Of a stretch of DNA of 64,000 nt, positions 40,483 to 49,469 are shown piece by piece. Below the pieces are notes generated by a model. It had not been told where the DNA came from and ran no database searches. It worked only from the letters and a program-made list of their open reading frames with translations. How positions within the stretch are numbered: the first letter of the stretch is position 1; the number at the start of each line of letters is the position of its first letter. The DNA lies in contig NZ_JAOPHT010000013.1 in the NCBI RefSeq assembly GCF_025515305.1, forward strand, positions 43,020 to 107,019. Direction: 5' to 3'. This DNA is from Roseicyclus sediminis (GTDB lineage: Bacteria > Pseudomonadota > Alphaproteobacteria > Rhodobacterales > Rhodobacteraceae). Made by a program: the position numbers and the translations under genes.

Positions 40483-41943
40483 TCACCTGTAAAGCCGGAC
40501 GACATCGCGGACCGTGCCGCTGCCGCCGCTGCCGGCACCCGCGCTGCCGAGGATCTCGACGAAGATGTCCTTGGTCACGTTGTCCGCCGGCTGGAGCAGG
40601 AAGACGCGCACCCAGCTTTCGACCGGAACGCCCGTCGAGGCACCGCTGACGGCATTTGCTTCGCAGTCGATGCCCGCGACGATCATGACCCGGCGCTCGG
40701 GGTCGGCCGATGCGTTCTCGGCGTTGCACACCGGGGCGCCCGTCTCCTGCCGGCCCGTCAGCACGTCGCCGTCGATCGCGTTGGCGATTTCGGCGAGGTA
40801 GATGCCGTAGCGGGTGGTCGGATAGTCGGGGAACCATTCGGGCGCGGTGCCGTAGTTGGTCGCGACGTAGTTGGCGTAGCCCGACGCGAAGTCGCCGTCG
40901 CCGAAACGGCCGCCGGTGCAGCTTTCGCTGATCAAGCAATCGTCGGCCGGAAGCGGGACGGTGTAGAGCGGATCATCCGCCTCGACCTGGTCGATGTTGC
41001 ACTGGCCGTTGCCGCGGCGCGTGATGCTCACCCCGCTGATGACGTTCGGCGCGGGTCCGAAGCGGGGATCGCCGCGATGGGAATTGAGAACGCCCTCGTA
41101 GATGTCGAACCGGGTGTTGACCGCGGCGGCAAGGCGGCCGACGGACTGGCCCGGACGCGTGTCGACGCCGTCCATCTCGAAACAGGTGGTCACAGGGCGC
41201 TGCGCGGCCAGGACGCACCATTCCTCGTTGCCCGAGCTCAGGCCGGCACAGGCCCCGGCGGGGTCCGTGGCGGTGGCGCCGCCCGTGGGCTGAAGGAAAC
41301 CGTAGTTGCCCGCGCCCCATTGCCCGCCGCTGCCGCCGCCCGCGCGCAGGCGCACCGCGGTGCCGACCTCCCGCGAGGCATCGAAGCCGTCGGGCAGGCA
41401 CATCATCATGCTGGAGATATCGCAGGCGATCTGCGTGAAGCCCGCGACGGCATCGGCCCGGACGGTCGAGCGTGCCGCGGCCTCCTCGCCACGCAGGCCA
41501 CGAAAGGCCGCGCCGAAGGTCCAGCCGACGCTGCGGGCCGCCACGTCGACGCGCACGTAACGCGCCTGCTCGGGATCTGTGGTGACCGCCGACGTGGGCA
41601 TGGTGTCGAGGGGCGGAAGCACGGACAGGAAGGTGAGCGTGTAGTCGAGCGGCCCGGAGAGAACGCGGTTGCCGTCCGCGAAGGTCTGCTCGTCGCTGAT
41701 CATCGCCGCGGCGGCCGCGGTGGCCCGGTCGATCGCGGTGGCGCCGCCGTCGAGTTCGCCCGCGGCGGCCAGCGCGACGCTGTCGGCGTAGGATTGCAGT
41801 TCCGTCTGCGTGATCCCGATACGGCCAAGATCGAACGAGAGCGCGAGGAAGCCCAGCAGGACCGCGAGCGAGACGCCCCAGATGGTGAGGAAGCTGCCTT
41901 CCTCGTTGCGCTTGAGGGAGATGAGGAAACGAAGGGGTTTCAT
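40483..41943 (-). CDS. TadG-like pilus-associated protein
   Basis: A 486-residue protein with an N-terminal Tad helix (NEEGSFLTIWGVSLAVLLGF, residues about 12-40) and a long periplasmic region containing many Cys (about 14), suggesting a disulfide-bonded extracellular domain. It fits TadG by size, by its N-terminus and by its place among tadE genes, but lacks an obvious von Willebrand domain. The start is ambiguous: the ATG at 41943 (MKPLRFLIS) gives the natural N-terminus, while a GTG at 41973 abuts the cpaB stop codon. Confidence 0.83.
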   Translation of the reverse strand: MKPLRFLISLKRNEEGSFLTIWGVSLAVLLGFLALSFDLGRIGITQTELQSYADSVALAAAGELDGGATAIDRATAAAAAMISDEQTFADGNRVLSGPLDYTLTFLSVLPPLDTMPTSAVTTDPEQARYVRVDVAARSVGWTFGAAFRGLRGEEAAARSTVRADAVAGFTQIACDISSMMMCLPDGFDASREVGTAVRLRAGGGSGGQWGAGNYGFLQPTGGATATDPAGACAGLSSGNEEWCVLAAQRPVTTCFEMDGVDTRPGQSVGRLAAAVNTRFDIYEGVLNSHRGDPRFGPAPNVISGVSITRRGNGQCNIDQVEADDPLYTVPLPADDCLISESCTGGRFGDGDFASGYANYVATNYGTAPEWFPDYPTTRYGIYLAEIANAIDGDVLTGRQETGAPVCNAENASADPERRVMIVAGIDCEANAVSGASTGVPVESWVRVFLLQPADNVTKDIFVEILGSAGAGSGGSGTVRDVVRLYR

Positions 41944-41973
41944 CGGTCCATACTCGTCCTGGTCATCTTCCAC

Positions 41974-42813
41974 TCAGGTGCCGCCTTCCATGGCGACGGT
42001 CTCGACCTCGACGCCGCGGCGCACGGTGACGGTACGGGGGGGCGCGGGCGGAGGGGCGGGCTCTTCCACCACGACGATCTCCTCCTCCTCGCCCAGAAGC
42101 ATGTCGGAGAGGCGGATGGCACGCGGCAGGCTCTCATCGGCGCTGCCGTAGTTGCGGAGCATCAGGCTCAGCCGCCCGGCGCGCTGCGCGAGCGCGAGCG
42201 ACTGGCCCTGGTCGGCGGTAACCTCGACGGTGACCGTACGGGAGACCTGCGGCGCGTCGGACTGCTGGTCGGCGTCCTGATCGACGGCGATGACGCGGAT
42301 GTTCTGAAGGATCGTCGCGGCGCTCATGTCTTCGCCCGTGCCCTGGGTCAGGACGACGTCCACATAGTCGCCGGGACGCACGAAACCGCCGGCGGCGGTC
42401 TCGGCGTTGACGTTGATCGCCATGGCCCGGCCGTTCTCGCTGAGGGTCTGGACGATGGTGACGCGCTCGCCAAAGGCCGAGACATGATCGGCCAGGATCG
42501 GCTGGCCGCGCGCGATCGAGGTCCGGGAGCGGCGCGGCTCGCCGCCATCGGCGGGAAGAATGTCGGAGAGGCGGGTGAAGGCGCCGCTGGGCAGCGCGCC
42601 GACGGGCCAGGCCTGCGCAACCACCATGCCGTCCTCGATGGCGTCGCCGAAGCCGATGTCACGGGCGGCGATCATCACCTCCACGAGGTCTGGCTCCGTC
42701 TCGACGACGGGCGGGGCCACGGTGCTCGCCTGCATGTAGCCGTGCGCGAGGTAGGCGGAGCCGCCGGCGACCGACAGCCCCAGTGCGGCCAGGAGGATCG
42801 AGGTCAGCTGCAT
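41974..42813 (-). CDS. cpaB: Tad pilus protein CpaB/RcpC
   Basis: A 279-residue protein with an N-terminal signal anchor (MQLTSILLAALGLSVAGGSA), a SAF domain near residues 45-110 (VMIAARDIGFGDAIEDG) and an RcpC/CpaB beta domain (GGFVRPGDYVDVVLTQ near 150). It ends in a Pro-rich tail. GGAGC lies 5 bases before the ATG at 42813. In other Tad loci cpaB is followed by the secretin gene cpaC; here it is followed directly by the TadG-like gene. Confidence 0.92.
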   Translation of the reverse strand: MQLTSILLAALGLSVAGGSAYLAHGYMQASTVAPPVVETEPDLVEVMIAARDIGFGDAIEDGMVVAQAWPVGALPSGAFTRLSDILPADGGEPRRSRTSIARGQPILADHVSAFGERVTIVQTLSENGRAMAINVNAETAAGGFVRPGDYVDVVLTQGTGEDMSAATILQNIRVIAVDQDADQQSDAPQVSRTVTVEVTADQGQSLALAQRAGRLSLMLRNYGSADESLPRAIRLSDMLLGEEEEIVVVEEPAPPPAPPRTVTVRRGVEVETVAMEGGT

Positions 42814-42859
42814 CTTGCTTGCTCCAGTTCGGGCGGCGCGCATTTCATGGGAGGGGGCC

Positions 42860-42893
42860 GGTCAGCGGCGCAGGGAGAGACGCGCCGCTGACC
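42860..42893 (-). repeat. Strong stem-loop between flp and cpaB
   Basis: GGTCAGCGGCG (42860-42870) pairs perfectly with CGCCGCTGACC (42883-42893), and one more C-G pair extends it inwards. On the minus strand it follows the pilin stop codon by 15 bp and is not followed by a T-tract. Such hairpins after a pilin gene usually protect its mRNA and let it be made in excess over downstream genes. Confidence 0.6.
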
Positions 42894-42907
42894 TGGATGG
42901 TTCGGGA

Positions 42908-43099
42908 TCAGCCTTCGACGACGGGGTCGTTGGCAGTCATCAGGCCTTCGGCCTGGCCCATCTCGCCGTCGACGGCGTTGCCGAGCGTGGTCAGAGCGGC
43001 GGTGCCGACGATCACGGCCAGCGTGAGGGCGATACCGTACTCGACGAGCGTGACACCGCGCTCGTCATCGCGAAGACGAAGGAAAAAATTGCGAAGCAT
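42908..43099 (-). CDS. flp: Flp/Fap-type pilin
   Basis: A 63-residue major pilin. A short basic leader ends at the G of DDERG and is followed by VTLVEYGIALTLAVIVG, with the Glu-Tyr pair that defines Flp pilins and a single hydrophobic helix. The C-terminal tail (GEMGQAEGLMTANDPVVEG) is short and acidic. GGAG lies 8 bases before the ATG at 43099. It is the first gene of the Tad locus; the leader should be cut by CpaA. Confidence 0.92.
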   Translation of the reverse strand: MLRNFFLRLRDDERGVTLVEYGIALTLAVIVGTAALTTLGNAVDGEMGQAEGLMTANDPVVEG

Positions 43100-43427
43100 G
43101 TTAAGGACTCCAAGGTTTTTTGCATGGCGCACCGCGAGCGGCGCAGATCGGAGCCAGGTCTCACCGGAGACCCGACATCCTTGAAAGTATGGGACCGAAA
43201 AGAGGCCCACACCGTCCGTTCATGCGGGAAATTCAACCTGGAATTGTATTTTTGCGCGGAAACGGACCTTTCCATGGAAAGATCGCGTCGGGCATATGCC
43301 GTCGGCGCCGCGAGTCGCGCCGAGACAACGGGCCCGGATCGGCCTGTCCCCGGGCGGCCGGACGCCGCCGATCATGGAGTGCTGGAAGGTGCCCGGACCT
43401 GTGCGGCCCGATCAGCAGCCGGAGGTC
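43100..43427 (-). promoter_or_regulatory. Gene-free region upstream of flp with a perfect palindrome
   Basis: No coding frame is supported in these 328 bp between flp and the ThuA-like gene, both on the minus strand. The clearest element is the 14-bp perfect palindrome CTTTCCATGGAAAG at 43268-43281, about 170 bp upstream of flp, a possible operator. I see no convincing sigma-54 or CtrA site here. Confidence 0.4.
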
Positions 43428-44129
43428 TCAGCCTCGCGCCGCCCAGGACATCCCGCGGCGCAGGATCTTCGTGACTTCGGGATGCTTCAGGTCATCGAGT
43501 TCGTGACCGATCGAGCAATAGAAGACGCGGCCCTTGTCCCAACGACGTTTCCAGACGACCGGGATCACCGTGCCCTCGATCCACCAAAGATGATCGCCCG
43601 AGAAGGTCGTGGTCGCGAGCACCTCGTTCGAGGGATCGACCAGCATGTAGTATTGTTCGGAGGTCAGGCGGAAGCTGCGCACGCCCTCCATGATCGGGTC
43701 GGCGGGCCGCGTGACCGTCACTTCGTAGTCGATGTAGTCCTCGCGCGGCTGAAGGTTGTCGGGCCAACCCGGAGGATGCGCCACGAACTGACCGCCGATG
43801 AGGAAATGATAGGTCGGACGGTCGCGGAAGGCGTCGCCCATGTGGCCGTGCCAGCCCGCGATGCCCCTGCCCTCGCCGATCAGCTTCAGCAGGCCATCCT
43901 CCTGCGGCTTGGTCATGTTGCCGAATTCCTCGCGATGCCCCGAACGCGCAGAGGACCAGATCGGTACGATCAGGTTCACGTCCGAAAGGCTCTCGGGATC
44001 GGCCAGAGGTTCAAGCGTGTCGTAGACATCGACCTCGAAGCCGTCGCCTGTCAGCAGGTCGCGGCACCAATCGGCGAAATTGCTGGGGTCGTGGCCTTCC
44101 CAGCCCCCTGCGAAAAGCGCGGCTTTCAT
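43428..44129 (-). CDS. ThuA-like protein
   Basis: A 233-residue protein of the ThuA (class I glutamine amidotransferase-like) fold. It starts KAALFAGGWEGHDPSNFADW. GIAGWHGHMGDAFRDRPTYHFLIGGQF (residues about 88-114, written here only as a region) and HLWWIEGTVIPVVWKRRWDKGR (near 180) are typical family segments, of which WHGHMGD and GRVFYCSIGHE are the most diagnostic. ThuA proteins act in the use of trehalose and other sugars by an unclear reaction. It is the last gene of the leftward sugar-import operon and overlaps the dehydrogenase gene by four bases. Confidence 0.82.
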   Translation of the reverse strand: MKAALFAGGWEGHDPSNFADWCRDLLTGDGFEVDVYDTLEPLADPESLSDVNLIVPIWSSARSGHREEFGNMTKPQEDGLLKLIGEGRGIAGWHGHMGDAFRDRPTYHFLIGGQFVAHPPGWPDNLQPREDYIDYEVTVTRPADPIMEGVRSFRLTSEQYYMLVDPSNEVLATTTFSGDHLWWIEGTVIPVVWKRRWDKGRVFYCSIGHELDDLKHPEVTKILRRGMSWAARG

Positions 44130-44995
44130 CGCGTCTTGTCCTCCATGAATGGCACGATCGCGGCCATGTCGCGATCGGCGTAGCCGGCCGCGATGGCCTC
44201 CTGAAGCTGGGCGAGCGTCACGCCCGACTGCGGCAGGGCGACCCCGAGGCGTTCGGCAAGCGCTGCCGTCACGCTCATGTCCTTGCGTGCCAGCGCCACC
44301 GTGAAGGTCACGTCCTGCGCGGCCTCGTCGAGATAGAGCGGCTTGCGATAGGACAGCATCGGCGCGGCCGCGGCACTGGCCTCGATCACGTCGAAGGCCG
44401 CCGCACGGGGGATCCCGGCCGCTTTCGTCAGCGCGAGCGCCTCGGCCAGGGTCTGGTTCAACCCGTGGATCAGCATGTTGACGCCCAGCTTCATGACCGC
44501 CCCCGCCCCGGCCCGCCCGAGAAACACCGTCCGGCGGCCCATCGCATCGAAGAGCGGGCGAAGGGGCCCGCCGGTCGCCTCGTCACACCCGGCCATGATG
44601 AGCAGTTGCCCGTGCCGCGCCGCCTGCGTCGCGCCCGAGACAGGCGCGTCGATCACGGTGGCACCTTCCGGCGCGCGGGCGGCGAGGTCGAAGATGTGAT
44701 CGGGGCTCATCGTGCCCATCTCGACGAAATGGCGGGCGGTCGAGCCGGCGAAAAGGCCGTTTTCCCCGAAATGGACAGTCTCGGAGGCGGCATCGTCGGC
44801 CAGCATCGTCACGACGATCTCGCAGCGCTCAGACAATTCGCGCGGGGTTTCGACCGCCTCTGCGCCGATCTCACGGGCCAGCGTCGCGGCCTTTTCGGGG
44901 CTGCGGTTCCACAAGACAAGCTCGACCCCGGCCCGCGCGAGATTTGCCGCCATCTCGCGGCCCATCCGGCCAAGCCCGGCGAAGCCGACCTTCAT
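44126..44995 (-). CDS. 3-hydroxyisobutyrate dehydrogenase-family oxidoreductase
   Basis: A 289-residue NAD(P)-dependent beta-hydroxyacid dehydrogenase. The Rossmann motif GFAGLGRMGREMAANLARAG begins at residue 4, the substrate-binding DAPVSGATQAARHGQL lies near 118, and the catalytic Lys lies in VMKLGVNMLIHG near 168. Family members act on 3-hydroxyisobutyrate, tartronate semialdehyde, or related acids. Its neighbours are the transporter ATPase gene (overlap of 1 base) and the ThuA gene, so it probably works on a product of the imported compound. Confidence 0.88.
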   Translation of the reverse strand: MKVGFAGLGRMGREMAANLARAGVELVLWNRSPEKAATLAREIGAEAVETPRELSERCEIVVTMLADDAASETVHFGENGLFAGSTARHFVEMGTMSPDHIFDLAARAPEGATVIDAPVSGATQAARHGQLLIMAGCDEATGGPLRPLFDAMGRRTVFLGRAGAGAVMKLGVNMLIHGLNQTLAEALALTKAAGIPRAAAFDVIEASAAAAPMLSYRKPLYLDEAAQDVTFTVALARKDMSVTAALAERLGVALPQSGVTLAQLQEAIAAGYADRDMAAIVPFMEDKTR

Positions 44996-46503
44996 CAGGC
45001 GGCATCCCCCGCGATCCCCGAGATCGCGTGGATCAGACTGTCCTCGGTCACTTCGGCGGCGGTGAACTCCCGCATGATCCGGCCGTGATACATCGCGATG
45101 ATGCGGTCGGAGACATGCAGAACCTCGGGCATTTCCGAGGAGATCACGATCACGGCGTATCCCTGTTTGGCCAGTTCCCTCAGGAGGTTGTGGATCTCGG
45201 ATTTCGAGCCGACGTCGATCCCCCGCGTCGGTTCATCCACGATCAGCACCTCGGGGCGCATCGACAGCCACTTGCCTATGACGATCTTCTGCTGGTTCCC
45301 GCCCGACAGATTGCCGACCGTGGTCCGCCAGCTCGGGCTCTTGATCTGGAGCCGGTCGCGATACTGGTCGTAGATCGAGATCTCGGCGCCGTCCGACACG
45401 AAGGGACCGGCGGTCAGGTCGCCCACCTGCGGAAGGGTCATGTTGTCCCGGCAGTTCATGCCGAGGACGAGGCCTTGTTCTTTGCGGCTTTCGGGGACAA
45501 GGGAAATCCCCTTGCGGATGGCCTCGATCGGTGAGGAGATCGTGACCTCCTCGCCCTTCAGGATGATCCGGCCGGCGGTGGGCTTCCGCAGGCCGAAGAG
45601 CGTCTCGGCGATCTCCGTTCGCCCGGCCCCCACGAGACCGTAAAAGCCCAGGACCTCGCCCTCGCGCACCTCGAAGGTGGCGTCCTGAAACAGGTGGCCG
45701 CACGAAAGGCCTTCGACCCGCAGGGCGACCGGGCCCAACTCCACATGCTCGTGATTGCGGCTGAGATCGAGCGAGCGGCCGATCATCATCTGCGTGATCT
45801 CGTCCTCGTTCGTGGCGGCCGTTTCAAGCGTGCCGCGATATTCCCCGTCGCGCAGCACCGAGATGCGGTCGGTGATGCGGAAGATCTCCTCCATTCTGTG
45901 GGAGATGTAGATGATCCCCACGCCTTGCCGCTTCAGGTCTTCGATGACGTCGAACAGGACGACCTTCTCGGCATCCGTCAGCGAGGCCGTCGGCTCGTCG
46001 AAGATCACGGCCTTGGCGTCGACGGTCAGCGCGCGGGCGATCTCGACCATCTGCTGATTGGCGATCGACAGCTCGCCCACGACCGTGCGCGCGTTGAACC
46101 CCACCTTCAGCTTCGCGAGGATCGCGTCGGTGCGGGAATAGAGCGTGTCCCAGTCGACGCGACCGAACGACTTTCTCGGCAATTCTCCGAGGTAGATGTT
46201 CTCTGCCACCGACAATTCCTGCGCGAGGCTCAGTTCCTGGTGGATGAACATCACGCCGTTGGCCTTGGCCTCGAGAGGCCCCTTCATCTCGGTCTCGCGC
46301 TCGTCGATGAAGATCTTGCCCGCGTCGGGCTGGTAGATGCCGCCGAGCACCTTCATCAGCGTCGATTTTCCCGCCCCGTTCTCGCCCATGAGCGCATGGA
46401 CCTCTCCGGGCAGTACCGAGAAGCTGACCCCGTCGAGCGCGCGAACGCCCGGGAATGTCTTGACGATGCCTTCGAGACGGAGGGCCGGTGTATCCGCGGT
46501 CAT
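44995..46503 (-). CDS. Sugar ABC transporter ATP-binding protein (RbsA/MglA type)
   Basis: A 502-residue double ATPase. The first cassette has Walker A GENGAGKST near residue 37 and FDEPTASLTD near 167. The second has the degenerate Walker A GLVGAGRTE typical of the family near 292, the signature LSGGNQQKIVIGKWL near 401, and VDEPTRGIDVG. This duplicated design is specific to carbohydrate importers of the ribose/galactose class. It is coupled to the permease gene by an ATGA overlap and to the downstream dehydrogenase by one base. Confidence 0.95.
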   Translation of the reverse strand: MTADTPALRLEGIVKTFPGVRALDGVSFSVLPGEVHALMGENGAGKSTLMKVLGGIYQPDAGKIFIDERETEMKGPLEAKANGVMFIHQELSLAQELSVAENIYLGELPRKSFGRVDWDTLYSRTDAILAKLKVGFNARTVVGELSIANQQMVEIARALTVDAKAVIFDEPTASLTDAEKVVLFDVIEDLKRQGVGIIYISHRMEEIFRITDRISVLRDGEYRGTLETAATNEDEITQMMIGRSLDLSRNHEHVELGPVALRVEGLSCGHLFQDATFEVREGEVLGFYGLVGAGRTEIAETLFGLRKPTAGRIILKGEEVTISSPIEAIRKGISLVPESRKEQGLVLGMNCRDNMTLPQVGDLTAGPFVSDGAEISIYDQYRDRLQIKSPSWRTTVGNLSGGNQQKIVIGKWLSMRPEVLIVDEPTRGIDVGSKSEIHNLLRELAKQGYAVIVISSEMPEVLHVSDRIIAMYHGRIMREFTAAEVTEDSLIHAISGIAGDAA

Positions 46504-47501
46504 ACCTTCAACTCCTCTGCGCCCTTGCGGTTCAGTTGCCGGTCGAGGAACAGCACCGCGATCAGGATGGTCCCGATGACGAGGTTCACCGTCTCGGTGT
46601 CCGCGCCGATATGGCCGAGGCCCTTCCTCAACAGCTGGATCGCGATGACGCCCCCGAGCGTGCCGATGATCGAGCCGCGCCCGCCGGTCAGCTTGGTGCC
46701 GCCCAGCACGACGGCGGTGATCGCCCAGAGCTCGAACAGCATCCCGTCATTGGGGTTCACCGAGCCGCTGCCCGAGTAGAAGGCGACGGCCGACAGCGCG
46801 GCGAGAAAGCCGATCAGCACGAAATTCAGGACGAAATGCGGACCGACGCGGATGCCGGCGTTGACCGCAGCCTCGCGGTTGTCGCCGATGGCATAGGCGT
46901 TTCGACCGTGAACCGTCCGCGTCATCACCAGCCACACGATCAGCACGACGGCGAGGAACACGATGGCGGGCGTCTGCAGGCCGAGGATATCGGCCTCGGC
47001 GATATCGACCATCGTCCAGTTGAGGTGATAGGTCGGGTTCTCGCCGTTGTACATGAAGACCAGGCCGCGATAGCCCAGCATCGCGCCCAGCGTCACGATG
47101 AAGGCGTCGACGCCGGTCTTCCAGACCACGACCCCGTTGATCAATCCCAGCACGCATCCCGTCACAAGCGCGAAAAGCCAGGCAAGCGGGATCGCGGCAT
47201 CGCCCATCGCCTCCATGAAGGGCCAGTTCATCGAGTCGAGCATCACGATCCCCGCCAGCGCGTAGGTCGCGCCGACCGAAAGGTCGATGTTGCCGTTGAT
47301 CATGACCACCGTCATGCCGATCGCGATGATCCCGATGGGCGCCGACTGCTTCAGCAGCAGAAGCATGTTGTCGGCGTCCATGAAGGCGCTGTCGCTGAGC
47401 GACCACCATTGCCCGGCCACCTCGAAGAACACCAACTGGAAGACGATGAAGGCCCAGATCGCCCCGTTCTTGACCAGTTTCTTGACCGTGTCGTTCTGCA
47501 T
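46500..47501 (-). CDS. Sugar ABC transporter permease (RbsC type, second)
   Basis: A 333-residue inner-membrane permease with about nine helices. Family motifs GMTVVMINGNIDLSVGATYAL (near residue 60; key residues N-G-N-I-D-L-S-V-G) and VLGGTKLTGGRGSIIGTLGG (near 270) identify the RbsC/AraH type. It works as a heterodimer with the other permease of the operon. It is coupled to the ATPase gene by a four-base overlap. Confidence 0.93.
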   Translation of the reverse strand: MQNDTVKKLVKNGAIWAFIVFQLVFFEVAGQWWSLSDSAFMDADNMLLLLKQSAPIGIIAIGMTVVMINGNIDLSVGATYALAGIVMLDSMNWPFMEAMGDAAIPLAWLFALVTGCVLGLINGVVVWKTGVDAFIVTLGAMLGYRGLVFMYNGENPTYHLNWTMVDIAEADILGLQTPAIVFLAVVLIVWLVMTRTVHGRNAYAIGDNREAAVNAGIRVGPHFVLNFVLIGFLAALSAVAFYSGSGSVNPNDGMLFELWAITAVVLGGTKLTGGRGSIIGTLGGVIAIQLLRKGLGHIGADTETVNLVIGTILIAVLFLDRQLNRKGAEELKV

Positions 47502-47513
47502 GGGTCCTCCTCC

Positions 47514-48494
47514 TCAGGCGATCGGCGACCAGAGCTTTCCGCGCTTGGTGGCGATATCGAGCCAGACGGCGAGGATGATGATGATCCAGGTCACGACGAA
47601 CTGGACGTAGAATTCGAGGCCGGCGAGCAGCAGGCCGTTCTGGATGAAGCCGAGGATCAGGACCCCGATCACCGTCTTGAAGATCGTGCCCGATCCGCCC
47701 AGCAGCGAGGCGCCCCCGAGGATGACGGCGGCCAGAACCTCAAGCTCCATCCCCTGCCCCACGGTGTTCTGGGCCCCCATCGTGCGACTGGCCTGGATCA
47801 GGCCGGCGGTGGCCACGCAGAAGGCCGAGATCATGTAGGTCATGAACACCACCCGCGCGCGCGGGATGCCCGAGAAGGTCGCGGCCGTGTCGTTGCCGCC
47901 CACGGCATAGACCCTCCGGCCGAACGGCGTCTTGGCGAGCAGGATGCCCAGGATGGCCGCGAGCAGCGCGAAGATCAGGACCGGGATCGGGATGCCCAGC
48001 GCCGAGCCGCGCCCGAAGACGTCGAACCAGGTGTCGTTCTGGTTGGCGATGTCCATGTTCTGCCCGCCCGAATAGGTGAGCGTCAGGCCGTGGATGGCCG
48101 AGAGCATCCCCAGCGTCACGATCAGCGAATTGAGCCTGAGATACCCGATCAGGAACCCGTTGATCGCCCCCAGGCACAGCGTCATCGCGAACATCGCGGG
48201 GATCGCCAGCGCGGGACCGAAGGCGGGGTTCTCGTGCAGGTCGAGCACCACGATGGCCGAGAAGGACAGCATGGAGCCCACCGAAAGGTCGAGGTTTCCG
48301 CCGATGACCACGAAGGTCACGCCCAGCGCCATGACACCCAGGATGGCCGAGGAGCGGACCACGCCGAACACGTTGTCGATGTCGATGAAGCGCGGGTTCC
48401 AGAGCGTGAAGCCCACCATGAACAGGATGAACGCGACAAGGATGCCCTGCCGCGCCAATACGCCACCCAGCGATTTCATAGCCGTGTCGGCCAT
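47514..48494 (-). CDS. Sugar ABC transporter permease (RbsC type, first)
   Basis: A 326-residue permease of the same family, with GVTFVVIGGNLDLSVGSMLS near residue 60 and VILGGASLLGGSGTIFKTVI near 265. About nine hydrophobic helices are present. It is preceded by the SDR gene (81 bp) and followed after 12 bp by the second permease gene. Two different permeases with one double ATPase is the arrangement seen in several carbohydrate importers of Rhizobiales and Rhodobacterales. Confidence 0.93.
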   Translation of the reverse strand: MADTAMKSLGGVLARQGILVAFILFMVGFTLWNPRFIDIDNVFGVVRSSAILGVMALGVTFVVIGGNLDLSVGSMLSFSAIVVLDLHENPAFGPALAIPAMFAMTLCLGAINGFLIGYLRLNSLIVTLGMLSAIHGLTLTYSGGQNMDIANQNDTWFDVFGRGSALGIPIPVLIFALLAAILGILLAKTPFGRRVYAVGGNDTAATFSGIPRARVVFMTYMISAFCVATAGLIQASRTMGAQNTVGQGMELEVLAAVILGGASLLGGSGTIFKTVIGVLILGFIQNGLLLAGLEFYVQFVVTWIIIILAVWLDIATKRGKLWSPIA

Positions 48495-48575
48495 TCGGAA
48501 CTCCTCCCCTTGCGGACGCGGCCAGCGGCGCGCGTTCCCATCCTCTTGGCGGCGCCTCTTCCGGGCGCCCGCCCG

Positions 48576-49382
48576 TCAGACCAGTGTCATGCCGCCATCG
48601 ATCATCACGATCTGTCCCGTCATGTAGTCGCTGGCACGCGAGGCCAGGAACGTGGTGGTCCCGGTGATGTCCTGCGGGCGCGCGACGCGGCCCTTCAGGA
48701 TTTCGGCGGAGAACTCTTCCATCGCCTGCCCCGGGCGTTCGGCCGCGCCGATCTCCATGAGGTCGCGGTCGACCTGTTCCCACATCTCGGTGGCCACCAC
48801 TCCGGGCGCGAAGCCCGTGACCGTGATGTCGTGCTTCGCGAGATCGCGCGCGCCCGACTGGGTGAGACTCACCACGGCCCATTTCGAGGCGCAATAGGGC
48901 GCCACGTTGTCGAACCCCTGCCGCGAGGCGATGGAGGCGGTGTTCACGATCTTGCCGCCCCCGCCCTGCGCGATCATCTGGCGCGCTGCCTCCTGCATCC
49001 CGATCAGGCAGCCCAGGCCGTTCACATCCATGATGAAGGACCAGTTCTCTTCGGTCACATCCATGAAGTTCATCGGCTTGTTCACGCCGGCATTGTTGAA
49101 CATGACGTCCAGCCGACCGAACGCCGCCACCGTCTTTTCGATCATGTCGCGCATCCCGGCGCGGTCGCGGACGTCGACACCCGCCGACATCACCGCGTCT
49201 GCCCCGATGCCGAGCCTTTGGCGGTTGGCCTCGGCCACCTCGGCCACCTGGGCGGCGTTGAGATCGGCGAAACAGACCTTCGCGCCCTCGTCCAGCAACG
49301 CCTCGCCGATGGCGCGCCCGATCCCGCGCGCGGCACCCGTGACGATGCAGACGCGCCCCTCTACTCCACGAGGTTCGGCCAC
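48576..49382 (-). CDS. SDR-family oxidoreductase (leftward operon)
   Basis: A 268-residue short-chain dehydrogenase. The cofactor motif TGAARGIGRAIGE lies near residue 17, NNAGVNKPMNF near 97, and the catalytic Ser-Tyr-Lys set lies in NTASIASRQGFDNVAPYCAS followed by K. The C-terminus ends in GQIVMIDGGMTLV as usual. It lies between the binding-protein gene and the permease genes, so it probably oxidises a hydroxyl of the imported sugar or polyol. A second SDR (52462) has a very similar layout (MDVTEENWSFIMDVN here, MDIDEDNWDMIMTVN there), suggesting duplication. Confidence 0.93.
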   Translation of the reverse strand: MAEPRGVEGRVCIVTGAARGIGRAIGEALLDEGAKVCFADLNAAQVAEVAEANRQRLGIGADAVMSAGVDVRDRAGMRDMIEKTVAAFGRLDVMFNNAGVNKPMNFMDVTEENWSFIMDVNGLGCLIGMQEAARQMIAQGGGGKIVNTASIASRQGFDNVAPYCASKWAVVSLTQSGARDLAKHDITVTGFAPGVVATEMWEQVDRDLMEIGAAERPGQAMEEFSAEILKGRVARPQDITGTTTFLASRASDYMTGQIVMIDGGMTLV

Positions 49383-49418
49383 GGCATGTCCCCCCTGTCC
49401 GTCATCTTGTCTGGTTGG

Positions 49419-49454
49419 AAAAGAGAGGGGGCCGGCACAGCGACACCGGCCCCC
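49419..49454 (-). terminator. Attenuating terminator after the binding-protein gene
   Basis: GGGGGCCGG (49427-49435) pairs perfectly with CCGGCCCCC (49446-49454). On the minus strand the stem is followed by TCTCTTTT (49426-49419). It lies 15 bp after the binding-protein stop codon and before the SDR start, so it probably ends most transcripts and gives excess binding protein over the membrane components. Confidence 0.7.
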
Positions 49455-49469
49455 ACCCGGGGAGGGAGA

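Noticed and set aside
43226..43262. Sigma-54-like GG/GC elements upstream of flp
   Set aside because: The GG and GC pairs are 12 bases apart instead of 10, and the orientation points away from flp.
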